Part shown: piece by piece, positions 7,414 to 15,034 of the stretch
How the letters are laid out: each line of letters opens with the position of its first letter
How positions within the stretch are numbered: position 1 is the stretch's first letter
Assembly: GCA_913054485.1 (NCBI GenBank)
Contig: CAJXHQ010000018.1
Location: 1-16,407, forward strand
From: an uncultured Paracoccaceae bacterium
GTDB lineage: Bacteria; Pseudomonadota; Alphaproteobacteria; Rhodobacterales; Rhodobacteraceae
Direction: 5' to 3'
Length of the DNA stretch: 16,407 nucleotides
The notes under the pieces: generated by a model
Database searches by the model: none
Told to the model about the DNA's origin: nothing
What the model saw: the letters and a program-made list of their open reading frames with translations, nothing else
Made by a program: the position numbers and the translations under genes

Positions 7414-8865
7414 ATGACCAGCTTCAACGGATACCTTCTGGAAGCCAACCTGATCGGCGGCGAATGGACCGGCGCGGCAGAGGGCGGCACCATCGACGTC
7501 ACCAACCCGGCCACCGGCGCGGTTCTGGGCACCGTCCCCAACTGCGGCGCGGGCGAGACCGAGGCGGCGATTGCGGCTGCTAAGGCGGCTTTTCCCGCCT
7601 GGTCGCGTTCGGACCTGATGATGCGCGTCGGGCTGCTGCAGAAACTGCATGATGCGCTGATGGACAACCAGGAAGCCCTGGCGCAGCTTCTAACGGCCGA
7701 ACAGGGCAAACCGCTCTTTGAGGCGCGCGGCGAGATCGCCATCGGGGCTGCCTACATCCGATGGTTTGCCGAAGAGATCCGCCGCAAAAAGGGTGAGATC
7801 GTGCCCGCGCCGCAGGCAGGCCGCCGCCTGCTGGTGACACACCATCCCGTGGGCGTTGTCGGCGCGATCACGCCGTGGAACTTCCCGTCTTCCATGCTGG
7901 CCCGCAAATTGGGCCCGGCGCTGGCCGCAGGCTGCACCGTGGTCGCGAAACCCGCAACCGTCACGCCCTATTCGGCGCTGGCCTGGGGCAAGCTGTGTGA
8001 GGATGTCGGCTTCCCGGCAGGCGTCCTAAACATCGTCACCGGCTCGGCCCGCGCTATTGGCGGCGCGATCATGGACAGCCCGGACGTGCGCAAGGTGACC
8101 TTCACCGGCTCCACCGAAGTGGGCAAAACGCTGATCCGCCAGTCCGCGGACACGGTGAAGAAAGTCTCGATGGAGCTGGGCGGCAACGCGCCGTTCATTG
8201 TCTTTGATGACGCAGACATCGATGCTGCGATCGAAGGCGCGATGATCGCCAAGTACCGCAACATGGGCCAAACCTGTGTCTGCACCAACCGCTTCTACGT
8301 GCAGGCGGGCGTGCACGATGAATTCGTCGCCAAACTGACTGCTGCCACGAAGGCTATGAAGGTCGGAGACGGCACCGAAGACGGCGTGATGCAGGGCCCG
8401 ATGATTGACGCTGGCGCTGTGGCCAAGGTGGAAGAACTGGTCGCCGACGCCACTGCCAAGGGCGGCAGCATTGCCACCGGCGGCGCGCGCCACGCGCTGG
8501 GCGGCACCTACTACCAGCCCACCGTTATCACCGGCGCGACGCAGGATATGCAGTTCGCCAAGGATGAAATCTTCGGCCCGCTGTCCGCCGTTTTCAAATT
8601 CGACACCGAGGAAGGGGCCATGGCGGCGGCCAATGACACGGAATTCGGGCTGGCGGCTTATGCCTACACCCGCGATCTGGGCCGCATCTTCCGCCTGAAC
8701 GAGCAGCTGGAATACGGTCTGATCGGCATCAATGCCGGGCTGATCACCACCGTCGAAGCCCCCTTCGGCGGGGTGAAGGAAAGCGGCATGGGCAAGGAGG
8801 GCGGCACGCAGGGCTTGGATGACTACCTGGTCTCCAAATACACCTGCCTCGCCGGTCTGGATTGA
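7414..8865 (+). CDS. Aldehyde dehydrogenase (GabD-like), probable sulfolactaldehyde dehydrogenase
   Basis: 483 residues; AAAGGA at 7401-7406, 3 bp after the epimerase stop. Standard ALDH superfamily length and motifs: PWNFPSS (154-160), cofactor lysine in VVAKPA (176-181, K179), FTGSTEVGK (230-238), general base E254 in MELGGNAPF, catalytic cysteine C288 in GQTCVCTNRF, and a FGGVKESGMGKEGG segment near the C-terminus. It is closest in style to succinate-semialdehyde dehydrogenase GabD, the subfamily that supplies SLA dehydrogenases in sulfo-ED and related clusters. Predicted reaction: sulfolactaldehyde to 3-sulfolactate with NAD(P)+. A dehydrogenase rather than the YihU-type reductase means the pathway oxidises its C3 fragment. 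Alternatives are glyceraldehyde, lactaldehyde or succinate semialdehyde. Confidence 0.85.
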   Translation: MTSFNGYLLEANLIGGEWTGAAEGGTIDVTNPATGAVLGTVPNCGAGETEAAIAAAKAAFPAWSRSDLMMRVGLLQKLHDALMDNQEALAQLLTAEQGKPLFEARGEIAIGAAYIRWFAEEIRRKKGEIVPAPQAGRRLLVTHHPVGVVGAITPWNFPSSMLARKLGPALAAGCTVVAKPATVTPYSALAWGKLCEDVGFPAGVLNIVTGSARAIGGAIMDSPDVRKVTFTGSTEVGKTLIRQSADTVKKVSMELGGNAPFIVFDDADIDAAIEGAMIAKYRNMGQTCVCTNRFYVQAGVHDEFVAKLTAATKAMKVGDGTEDGVMQGPMIDAGAVAKVEELVADATAKGGSIATGGARHALGGTYYQPTVITGATQDMQFAKDEIFGPLSAVFKFDTEEGAMAAANDTEFGLAAYAYTRDLGRIFRLNEQLEYGLIGINAGLITTVEAPFGGVKESGMGKEGGTQGLDDYLVSKYTCLAGLD

Positions 8866-9782
8866 TGATCCTGATCACGGAATTCATGGATGAAGAGGCG
8901 GTTGCGCAGCTGAAGGCTGCGCATCCCGCAACTTATGATCCGTCGCTTGCCGACAGGCAGGGGGATATCCCCGGCCTGATGGATGGTATTCAGGCGCTGA
9001 TCGTGCGCAACCGCACGCAGGTCACGGCGGATCTTCTGGCCGCCGCCCCCGATCTGAAAGTGGTCGGGCGGCTGGGCGTCGGGCTCGACAATATCGACCT
9101 TGAGGCCTGCAAGGCACAGGGGGTCGAGGTGATCCCTGCGGTGGGGGCAAACACGCTTTCTGTCGCCGAATATGTAGTCACCAACGCGCTTGTGCTGCTG
9201 CGCAATGCCTATCAGGCCAAACACGCGATGATGGCGGGCGATTGGCCCCGCGCGGCCTGTTCGGGGCGCGAGGCGGCCGGGCGCAAACTGGGCCTCATCG
9301 GCTTTGGCGGCATCGCGCAGGAAACCGCGCGGCTGGCCCGCGCCATAGGCATGAAGGTCTGTGCCTCGGACCCCTTCGTGCCTGAGGACAGCCCGGCCTG
9401 GGACGGCGTGGAGAGGATGGATCAGGCGGGGGTGCTGGCCTCGGCGGATGCGGTCAGCCTGCACGTGCCGCTGGTGGCGGAGACGCGGCATATGATCAAT
9501 GCCGGGACGCTGAAGACCATGAAGCAGGACGCGGTTCTGATTAACGCGGCCCGCGGCGGCGTGGTGGAGGACGCAGCCCTGGCCGCGGCCCTGCGCGAGG
9601 GTGTGATTGGCGGCGCGGCGCTGGATGTTTTCGAGGTCGAGCCGCTGACCAAGGAGGCCGCGCAGGTCTTCAAGGGGCTGAAAAACCTGATCCTCACGCC
9701 GCATATCGCCGGGGTGACCGAGGACAGCAACACCCGCGTCAGTGCGATGATTGCTAATAAGGTTCTGGACCGGCTCGGCTGA
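8865..9782 (+). CDS. slcC: D-isomer-specific 2-hydroxyacid dehydrogenase, probable (S)-sulfolactate dehydrogenase (SlcC-like)
   Basis: 305 residues from ATG 8865, which shares one base with the preceding stop (TGATG); a TTG at 8862 is a less likely start. SerA-like fold: Rossmann LGLIGFGGIA (142-151), catalytic triad R230 (INAARGGVVED), E259 (DVFEVEP) and H280 (LTPHIAG). It lacks the ACT regulatory domain of biosynthetic SerA and is about 305 rather than 400-530 residues, so it is not the serine-pathway enzyme. SlcC, the (S)-sulfolactate dehydrogenase described in Chromohalobacter, is a dehydrogenase of this type. After the aldehyde dehydrogenase it would oxidise sulfolactate to sulfopyruvate, or work with ComC to invert it for SuyAB; neither ComC nor SuyAB lies in the window. 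Glycerate or hydroxypyruvate is the alternative substrate. Confidence 0.75.
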   Translation: MILITEFMDEEAVAQLKAAHPATYDPSLADRQGDIPGLMDGIQALIVRNRTQVTADLLAAAPDLKVVGRLGVGLDNIDLEACKAQGVEVIPAVGANTLSVAEYVVTNALVLLRNAYQAKHAMMAGDWPRAACSGREAAGRKLGLIGFGGIAQETARLARAIGMKVCASDPFVPEDSPAWDGVERMDQAGVLASADAVSLHVPLVAETRHMINAGTLKTMKQDAVLINAARGGVVEDAALAAALREGVIGGAALDVFEVEPLTKEAAQVFKGLKNLILTPHIAGVTEDSNTRVSAMIANKVLDRLG

Positions 9783-9796
9783 GCCCGTCCGGTCTT

Positions 9797-9833
9797 TGCG
9801 GGGGCCGGCCTCCCAGACGGTCCCCGCATTTTT
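9797..9833 (+). terminator. Intrinsic terminator of the catabolic operon
   Basis: TGCGGGG (9797-9803) pairs with CCCCGCA (9822-9828), enclosing an inner CCG/CGG pairing, and is followed by five T residues (9829-9833). It lies 15 bp after the stop of the last operon gene, which sets the operon's 3' end. Confidence 0.8.
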
Positions 9834-9868
9834 GCCATCGATCATATATGCTGAGCGTCTGCCCGGGT

Positions 9869-9885
9869 GGGCGCGGTACGCGCCC
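9869..9885 (-). terminator. Possible terminator hairpin of the ATPase gene
   Basis: GGGCGCG-GTA-CGCGCCC gives a 7-bp GC-only stem downstream of the minus-strand ATPase stop at 9935. There is no T-tract in the minus direction, so it could be a transcript-protecting hairpin or a chance palindrome in GC-rich sequence. Confidence 0.3.
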
Positions 9886-9934
9886 GCCGTGGGGCGGACG
9901 GACGCGTGCCTGCCGCTTGCGCGACAGGAGGTAA

Positions 9935-10996
9935 TCAGCGCAGGCGCTGCTCGGTCTCGCCGTCGAAGAACAGCGCGTCGCTGTCATCGAAATCCAGCGA
10001 TACGGCGCTGCCTTCGGGCATTTCTTCGTCACCGCGGGTCTCCACAATGATCTTTTCGCCGCTGGACGTCCGCAGGTAGTCATAGGCAACACCGCCCAGG
10101 CGCTCGCGGATGTCGAGGATGATGCCGCTGTCAGCCTCCGCCACCCGCAGGTGTTGCGGACGCAGGCCGACCAATACGGCAGCACCTTCGCCGGGCAGCG
10201 TGACGTCCGTGCTGATCTCGCGGTTGCCGAGGGCCGGGACCACCACCTTGCCCGCATGCACGCGGCCTTCGATGAAATTCATCGCCGGAGAGCCGATGAA
10301 GCCCGCTACGAACCTGTTGTCCGGATTCTTATAGAGCTCCATCGGGCTGCCGACCTGCTCGATCCGGCCTGCACGCAGCACCACGATCTTGTCGGCCAGC
10401 GTCATCGCCTCGACCTGATCGTGGGTGACGTAGATCATCGTGGCGCCGATTTCCTTGTGTAGGCGCGCAATCTCCACACGCATGTCGACGCGCAGCTCGG
10501 CGTCCAGATTGGACAGCGGCTCGTCGAACAGGAAGACTTCCGGCCCGCGCACGATGGCGCGGCCGATGGCAACCCGCTGGCGCTGGCCGCCGGACAGGGC
10601 CTTCGGCTTGCGCTTCAGGTAGTCGTCCAACTGCAGAATGCGCGAGGCCTCAGACACCTTGGCGTCGATCTCGGCCTTGGGGGTGCCATTCATCTTGAGG
10701 CCGAAGCCCATGTTTTCGCCCACGGTCATATGGGGGTAGAGCGCATAGGTCTGGAACACCATCGCCACGCCGCGTTTGGCCGGATCCGCATGGGTCACGT
10801 CACGCGCGCCGATATTGATCTGCCCGCCGCTGGTCTCCTCAAGTCCTGCGATCATCCGCAGCAGAGTGGACTTGCCGCAGCCTGAAGGGCCGACAAAGAC
10901 GCAGAACTCGCCATCGTCGATCTGCAGGTCCACGCCGTGGATGGCCTGCAGATCGCCGTAGAATTTCACGGCCTTGTTCAGTGTTACTCCGGACAT
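9935..10996 (-). CDS. ABC transporter ATP-binding protein, MalK/UgpC/MsmK family
   Basis: 353 residues; minus-strand AAGGAG sits 8 bp before ATG 10996. Complete ATPase: Walker A GPSGCGKST (36-44), Q-loop Q82 in FQTYALYP, signature LSGGQ (134-138), Walker B VFLFDEP (154-160), D-loop NLD, H-loop H192 in VTHDQ. A TOBE/OB regulatory domain covers about 240-353 (VLVGLRPQHL). This is the CUT1 sugar importer ATPase type, which energises an uptake permease pair at the inner membrane. It lies downstream of the IclR gene on the opposite strand from the binding protein and permeases, with which it probably works. Such ATPases are often shared between several sugar importers, so the substrate cannot be read from it. 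Confidence 0.92.
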   Translation of the reverse strand: MSGVTLNKAVKFYGDLQAIHGVDLQIDDGEFCVFVGPSGCGKSTLLRMIAGLEETSGGQINIGARDVTHADPAKRGVAMVFQTYALYPHMTVGENMGFGLKMNGTPKAEIDAKVSEASRILQLDDYLKRKPKALSGGQRQRVAIGRAIVRGPEVFLFDEPLSNLDAELRVDMRVEIARLHKEIGATMIYVTHDQVEAMTLADKIVVLRAGRIEQVGSPMELYKNPDNRFVAGFIGSPAMNFIEGRVHAGKVVVPALGNREISTDVTLPGEGAAVLVGLRPQHLRVAEADSGIILDIRERLGGVAYDYLRTSSGEKIIVETRGDEEMPEGSAVSLDFDDSDALFFDGETEQRLR

Positions 10997-11019
10997 CGAA
11001 GGGGCTCCTTACATGGTAC

Positions 11020-11787
11020 TCAGGTGGGGAACTGCCAGGGTGTGGCCTGCTCCCCGATACGGGCGGTTGCATCCAGCAGGGCGGGTTTGAACGCCTGCAG
11101 GGTGTCGGGTGAATTGCGGTTGGTTGTGGACGCGATTGAGACCGCGCCCACCACCTTGCCGCTGCCCAGCAGAATGGGCGCGGCAATGGAGATGATGCCC
11201 TGCTCGTGCTCTTCGCGGTCAAAGGCGACGCCGTCTTCGTGGATCTGCGCCAGCTCTGCCATCAGGCTGTCGGCGTTGTCGTGGGTGTTGGGCGTGTATT
11301 TCACAAAAGCCTGCTGGCGCAGGGCGCGTTCCAGCCGGTCGGGGGTCATGAAGGCGAGGATCGCCTTGCCGACACCGGTGGAATGGGCGGGCGCAACACG
11401 GCCGGTCTGCGCCAGGGTTTCAAACAGCACCGAGGCGCGGCGCTTGTCGACAAACAGCACCTGGCCGTTTTCCATCTGGGCGAGGTGGATCGTCTCCCCG
11501 ACTTCCGCTGCCAGCTTATCCAGGATCGGCGCAGCAATGGGCGCCAGCGAGGACTGCCCCCAGGCCGCATGGGCCATCCGCACCAGCCGCAGCCCCATGG
11601 AATAGGTCTGCGCCTCCGGATCATAGGCCAGCATGCCCTGATTGGTGAGTGTCTGCATCAGCCGGTAAAGCGTGGCCTTGGGAAAGGGGGAGGCTTCCAG
11701 AATCTCATTGAATCTGGCCGGGCGCTTAAACGCCGCTACCTGTTCCAGCACGTCACATGCTTTCCCGACTGTTCCGTCTGCGGACAT
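11020..11787 (-). CDS. IclR-family transcriptional regulator
   Basis: 255 residues; ATG 11787 has minus-strand GGAGGAA upstream. The N-terminal winged helix-turn-helix spans about 8-70 (ACDVLEQVAAF, PFPKATLYRLMQTLTNQGML). The C-terminal effector domain runs about 75-250, with GETIHLAQMENGQVLFVDK (97-115), APAHSTGVGKAILAF (132-146) and GIISIAAPIL (197-206), all usual for IclR ligand domains. It is divergent from the binding protein/permease/GH4 operon and 23 bp upstream of the ATPase, so it most likely senses a sugar or sugar phosphate and controls both promoters through the palindrome at 11877-11895. It may also control the catabolic operon ending at 9782; no matching palindrome was found there by eye. 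Confidence 0.9.
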   Translation of the reverse strand: MSADGTVGKACDVLEQVAAFKRPARFNEILEASPFPKATLYRLMQTLTNQGMLAYDPEAQTYSMGLRLVRMAHAAWGQSSLAPIAAPILDKLAAEVGETIHLAQMENGQVLFVDKRRASVLFETLAQTGRVAPAHSTGVGKAILAFMTPDRLERALRQQAFVKYTPNTHDNADSLMAELAQIHEDGVAFDREEHEQGIISIAAPILLGSGKVVGAVSIASTTNRNSPDTLQAFKPALLDATARIGEQATPWQFPT

Positions 11788-11829
11788 ATCTGCAATTCCT
11801 CCCCATTCCCGGCCTGAGCCAAGAATCTG

Positions 11830-11859
11830 TTGACAACCCTACCGGCGCCGATGTTAGAT
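11830..11859 (+). promoter_or_regulatory. Candidate sigma70 promoter for the ABC/GH4 operon
   Basis: A perfect TTGACA -35 (11830-11835) and TTAGAT -10 (11854-11859) are separated by 18 bp. Transcription would start near 11866, leaving a 5' leader of about 60 nt that contains the palindromic operator. The gene start has a strong GGGGAGGAG ribosome binding site at 11911-11919. Confidence 0.6.
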
Positions 11860-11864
11860 TTCAA
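11836..11864 (-). promoter_or_regulatory. Candidate sigma70 promoter for iclR-ATPase
   Basis: On the minus strand TTGAAA (11859-11864 complement) is followed after 17 bp by TAGGGT (11836-11841 complement), about 50 bp before the iclR start. It overlaps the forward promoter elements, which would make the two directions compete. The -10 is a weak match. Confidence 0.35.
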
Positions 11865-11876
11865 TATGTAAAACCT

Positions 11877-11895
11877 AGTTCCACTATTTGGAACT
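11877..11895. promoter_or_regulatory. Perfect palindrome, probable IclR operator
   Basis: AGTTCCA-CTATT-TGGAACT is an exact 7-bp inverted repeat with a 5-bp spacer, in the intergenic region between iclR and the binding-protein gene. Arms of TTCCA/TGGAA type and a dyad of 15-19 bp match known IclR-family operators. Its place about 10-30 bp after the predicted transcription start suits repression of the transporter operon. Confidence 0.65.
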
Positions 11896-11924
11896 TGCAA
11901 GCATAAAAAAGGGGAGGAGACCCA

Positions 11925-13181
11925 ATGTCTGAATTCTTGAAGCGTACGGTGGCTGCCTGCGCGGTCAGCGCCGCAATGGCGGTTCCGGCCTATGCGGAGC
12001 TGACCGGCGACCTGAGCATTTTCCTGGACACATCGAACCCGGCGCCGCGCGCGACGATGGAGGGCATGATCGCCCGCTTTCAGGAGCAGCATCCGGATCT
12101 GAACGTCGAAACCACGGTGATCGACCGCGAGGCTTATAAGACCCAGATCCGCAACTTCCTGACCGCCAATGCGCCGGATGTTGCCACCTGGTATGCAGCC
12201 AACCGGATGCGCCCCTATGTGGAAGCAGGCCTGTTCGAAGATGTCTCGGATCTCTGGGCGGAACCTGCGATTGCCGACAACCTGGGCTCCACCAAAGGCG
12301 CGATGACCATCGACGGCAAGCAGTGGGGGGTTCCCTATACCTATTACCAGTGGGGCGTTTATTACCGCAAAGACATCTTTGACGAGCTGGGCCTGTCCGA
12401 GCCGGCGAACTGGGCCGAAGAAAAGGCCAACTGCGAGAAGATCGTCGCCTCGGGCCGCGCCTGCTATACCATCGGCACCAAGTTCCTGTGGACCGCCGGC
12501 GGCTGGTTCGACTACCTGAACATGCGCACCAATGGCTTCGACTTCCACATGCAGCTGCTGACCGGCCAGGCGAGCTGGGAAAGCGACGAGGTGAAAGCCA
12601 CTTTCGCCAACTGGCGCGAGCTGATCGACATGGGCGGTTTTATCGACAACCACCAGACCTACAGCTGGCAGGAAGCGCTGCCCTTCATGGTCAAGGGTGA
12701 GGCGGCCGCCTATCTGATGGGCAACTTTGCCGTGGCGCCGCTGCGCGATGCAGGGCTGACGGATGATCAGCTGGACTTCTATCAGTTCCCGGCGATCACT
12801 GAAGGCGTGGCGATGGCGGAAGACGCGCCGACCGATACGTTCCACATCCCGGCCAACGCCAAGAACAAGGAAGCCGCGCGCGAATTCCTGCGCTACGTGG
12901 TCTCGGCCGACAACCAGACCATCATCAACGCAGGCGACGGCCTCGGCCAGCTGCCGGTCAACGCCAACAGCTCGGTGGATGACGACAAGTTCCTGAACCA
13001 GGGCTTCGAGATGCTGTCGTCCAATTCTCCGGGCGGCGTGGCGCAGTTCTTTGACCGCGACGCACCGGCCGAAATGGCCAAAGTGGCGATGGAAGGCTTC
13101 CAGGAGTTCATGGTGAAGCCGGATGAGCTGGACCGTATTCTGGCCAAGCTCGAGCGCGCCCGCGGCCGCATCTACAAGTAA
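11925..13181 (+). CDS. ABC transporter sugar-binding protein (family 1 extracellular solute-binding protein)
   Basis: 418 residues with a Sec signal peptide (about 1-24, KRTVAACAVSAAMAV, cleavage after AYA). The mature protein is a typical CUT1 carbohydrate binder: LSIFLDTSNPAPRATMEGMIARF region at the N-terminus, APDVATWYAANRM (about 84-96), GKQWGVPYTYYQWGVYYRKDIF (about 128-149), and C-terminal segments such as FHIPANAKNKEAAREFLRYV (about 306-325). Aromatic residues in WGVPYTYYQWGVYY probably stack on the sugar. It captures a glycoside in the periplasm for the two permeases downstream. Context with a GH4 alpha-galactosidase favours an alpha-galactoside; the SQ operon next door makes SQ-glycerol possible. 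Sequence alone does not decide. Confidence 0.9.
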   Translation: MSEFLKRTVAACAVSAAMAVPAYAELTGDLSIFLDTSNPAPRATMEGMIARFQEQHPDLNVETTVIDREAYKTQIRNFLTANAPDVATWYAANRMRPYVEAGLFEDVSDLWAEPAIADNLGSTKGAMTIDGKQWGVPYTYYQWGVYYRKDIFDELGLSEPANWAEEKANCEKIVASGRACYTIGTKFLWTAGGWFDYLNMRTNGFDFHMQLLTGQASWESDEVKATFANWRELIDMGGFIDNHQTYSWQEALPFMVKGEAAAYLMGNFAVAPLRDAGLTDDQLDFYQFPAITEGVAMAEDAPTDTFHIPANAKNKEAAREFLRYVVSADNQTIINAGDGLGQLPVNANSSVDDDKFLNQGFEMLSSNSPGGVAQFFDRDAPAEMAKVAMEGFQEFMVKPDELDRILAKLERARGRIYK

Positions 13182-13193
13182 GTAGCGAGTCTG

Positions 13194-13227
13194 CCCCTTC
13201 CCGTCTTCCGGCGGGGAGGGGTGTTTT
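13194..13227 (+). terminator. Intercistronic hairpin after the binding-protein gene (attenuator type)
   Basis: CCCCTTCCCG (13194-13203) pairs with CGGGGAGGGG (13212-13221), with one G-T wobble, and is followed by TGTTTT. It sits in the 70-bp gap before the first permease. Such hairpins commonly terminate part of the transcripts or protect the 3' end, giving much more binding protein than permease. Confidence 0.7.
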
Positions 13228-13251
13228 GCCTCAATTGAAGGAGCACGCGCG

Positions 13252-14184
13252 ATGGCCGACGCTGTTCTGACCCAGACCGCAGAAAAAGAGAGCTGGTTCC
13301 ACAGAAACCAGCAGGCGATTGCCCCCTGGCTGTTCCTGGCCCCCGGCATTCTGTTCTTTGCGGTCTATGTCATTGCCCCCGTCTTCCAGTCTTTCAACCT
13401 GTCGCTCTACGAGTGGGACGGGCTGGGACAGGCGGAATATGTGGGTCTGCGCAATTACGAGGACCTCTATTGGGAATTCGTCGACCGGGATGCCTTTTAT
13501 ACCTCTCTGAAGAATAACGTGATCTGGCTGCTGATGTACCTGCTGGCTATTCCGGCAGGCCTGTTCATCGCGCTGTTCCTGAACCAGACGGTATTTGGCA
13601 TCCGGCTGTATAAATCGCTGTTTTTCTTTCCTTTCGTGATCAGCCAGGTCGTGGTGGGGCTGGTCTTCACCTGGTTCTATGATCCGACCTTTGGCTTGCT
13701 GAATGCCATGCTGGGGTTCTTCGGACTGGGGCCGCTCAATGTGATGGGGAACGAACACCTGGTCACCTACGGCATCATCCTTGCGGGTCTCTGGCCGCAG
13801 ACCGCCTATTGCATGATCCTCTATCTCACCGGGCTCAACGCCGTGGACCCCGAGCAGATCGAGGCCGGGCGGCTGGACGGCGCAAAAGGCCTGCGAATGC
13901 TGTGGTACATTATCCTGCCGCAGCTGCGCCCGGCGACCTTTATTGCTTTCGTAGTGACGATCATCGGCTCGCTGCGCTCGTTTGATCTCATCTCCATCAT
14001 GACCGGCGGCGGGCCGTTCGGATCGTCCCGCGTGCTGGCCTATTACATGTTCGAAGTGGCGCTGTCGGAATATGGCTTCCGCATGGGCTACGGCGCGGCC
14101 ATCGCGGTGGTGCTGTTCCTGATCATGATGTGCTTCATCACCTATTTCCTGTGGTCGATGTACCGCGAAGAGCGGGGACGCTGA
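13252..14184 (+). CDS. ABC sugar transporter permease, MalF/UgpA-like
   Basis: 310 residues; GAAGGAG upstream of ATG 13252. Six predicted membrane segments at about 24-46, 88-110, 121-143, 170-195, 226-247 and 278-302. The EAA loop that docks on the ATPase is EAGRLDGAKGLRMLWYIILP (204-223), just before the fifth segment. N-terminal WLFLAPGILFFAVYVIAPVF is characteristic of the first CUT1 permease. It forms the inner-membrane channel with the next gene product. Order binding protein, permease 1, permease 2 is standard; the ATPase is encoded divergently. Confidence 0.92.
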   Translation: MADAVLTQTAEKESWFHRNQQAIAPWLFLAPGILFFAVYVIAPVFQSFNLSLYEWDGLGQAEYVGLRNYEDLYWEFVDRDAFYTSLKNNVIWLLMYLLAIPAGLFIALFLNQTVFGIRLYKSLFFFPFVISQVVVGLVFTWFYDPTFGLLNAMLGFFGLGPLNVMGNEHLVTYGIILAGLWPQTAYCMILYLTGLNAVDPEQIEAGRLDGAKGLRMLWYIILPQLRPATFIAFVVTIIGSLRSFDLISIMTGGGPFGSSRVLAYYMFEVALSEYGFRMGYGAAIAVVLFLIMMCFITYFLWSMYREERGR

Positions 14185-14185
14185 G

Positions 14186-15034
14186 ATGTTTCCTACACCG
14201 ATCGAAAGACAAAGTGCCGGCGCGCAGGTAGCCTATAAAACCCTGCTTCCCATTGCCCTGCTGATGTGGCTGGGGCCTTTGCTGGCGGTGGCGCTGTTCT
14301 CGGTGAAGCCCGAGGGCGATTTTGCCAATGCCAACTACTGGGGGCTGCCGTCATCCTTTGAAGGCTTTGCCAACTACGGGCAGGTCTTCTTCAACAGTGA
14401 CATGCCGCGCTACCTGCTGAACTCCTTCCTGATCACCGTGCCGACGGTGATCGGCGCGGTTGTGCTCAGCTCGATGACCGGATTTGCGCTGGGCATCTAC
14501 AAGTTCCGCGCCAATCTGTGGATCTTCTTCATGTTTGTGGCGGGCAACTTCGTGCCTTTCCAGATCCTGATGGTGCCGGTGCGCGACCTGACGCTTGAGC
14601 TGGGGCTGTACAACACGAAAACCGGCCTCGTGCTGTTCCACATCGCCTTCCAGACCGGGTTTTGCACGCTCTTCATGCGCAACTTCATCCGCGCCCTGCC
14701 GTTCGAGCTGATTGAGGCCGCGCGCGTCGAAGGCGTCAGCGAATGGCGGATCTTCTGGTATGTCGTGCTGCCGCTGATGAAGCCGGCACTGGCCGCTTTG
14801 GCGGTGCTGATCTTCACCTTCATCTGGAACGACTACTTCTGGGCCGTGGTGTTGACCCAAGGCGCCGAAAGCCAGCCTGTCACCGCCGGGATCACCTCCT
14901 TCAACGCCCAGTTCCGCGCCGCTTATCACCTGATGAGTGCCGGCAGCATCGTCGCGGCGCTGCCGCCGGTGGCGATGTTCTTCCTCATGCAGAAACACTT
15001 CATCGCGGGTCTGACCCTCGGAGCAGTTAAATGA
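14186..15034 (+). CDS. ABC sugar transporter permease, MalG/UgpE-like
   Basis: 282 residues, starting 1 bp after the first permease's stop, so it is translationally coupled; the ribosome binding site is weak. Predicted membrane segments lie at about 19-39, 78-103, 112-131, 147-167, 198-222 and 248-268. The EAA loop is EAARVEGVSEWRIFWYVVLP (177-196). The ending HFIAGLTLGAVK is the common C-terminus of MalG-type CUT1 permeases. It pairs with the preceding permease. Its stop overlaps the GH4 start (ATGA, 15031-15034), tying transport to hydrolysis of the imported glycoside. Confidence 0.92.
   Translation: MFPTPIERQSAGAQVAYKTLLPIALLMWLGPLLAVALFSVKPEGDFANANYWGLPSSFEGFANYGQVFFNSDMPRYLLNSFLITVPTVIGAVVLSSMTGFALGIYKFRANLWIFFMFVAGNFVPFQILMVPVRDLTLELGLYNTKTGLVLFHIAFQTGFCTLFMRNFIRALPFELIEAARVEGVSEWRIFWYVVLPLMKPALAALAVLIFTFIWNDYFWAVVLTQGAESQPVTAGITSFNAQFRAAYHLMSAGSIVAALPPVAMFFLMQKHFIAGLTLGAVK

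Noticed and set aside
8865..9782. Serine-biosynthesis 3-phosphoglycerate dehydrogenase
   Set aside because: Too short, no ACT domain, and located at the end of a catabolic operon.
11736..13349. 537-codon minus-strand frame
   Set aside because: Antisense to the binding protein and spanning the promoter region; no domain, no ribosome binding site.
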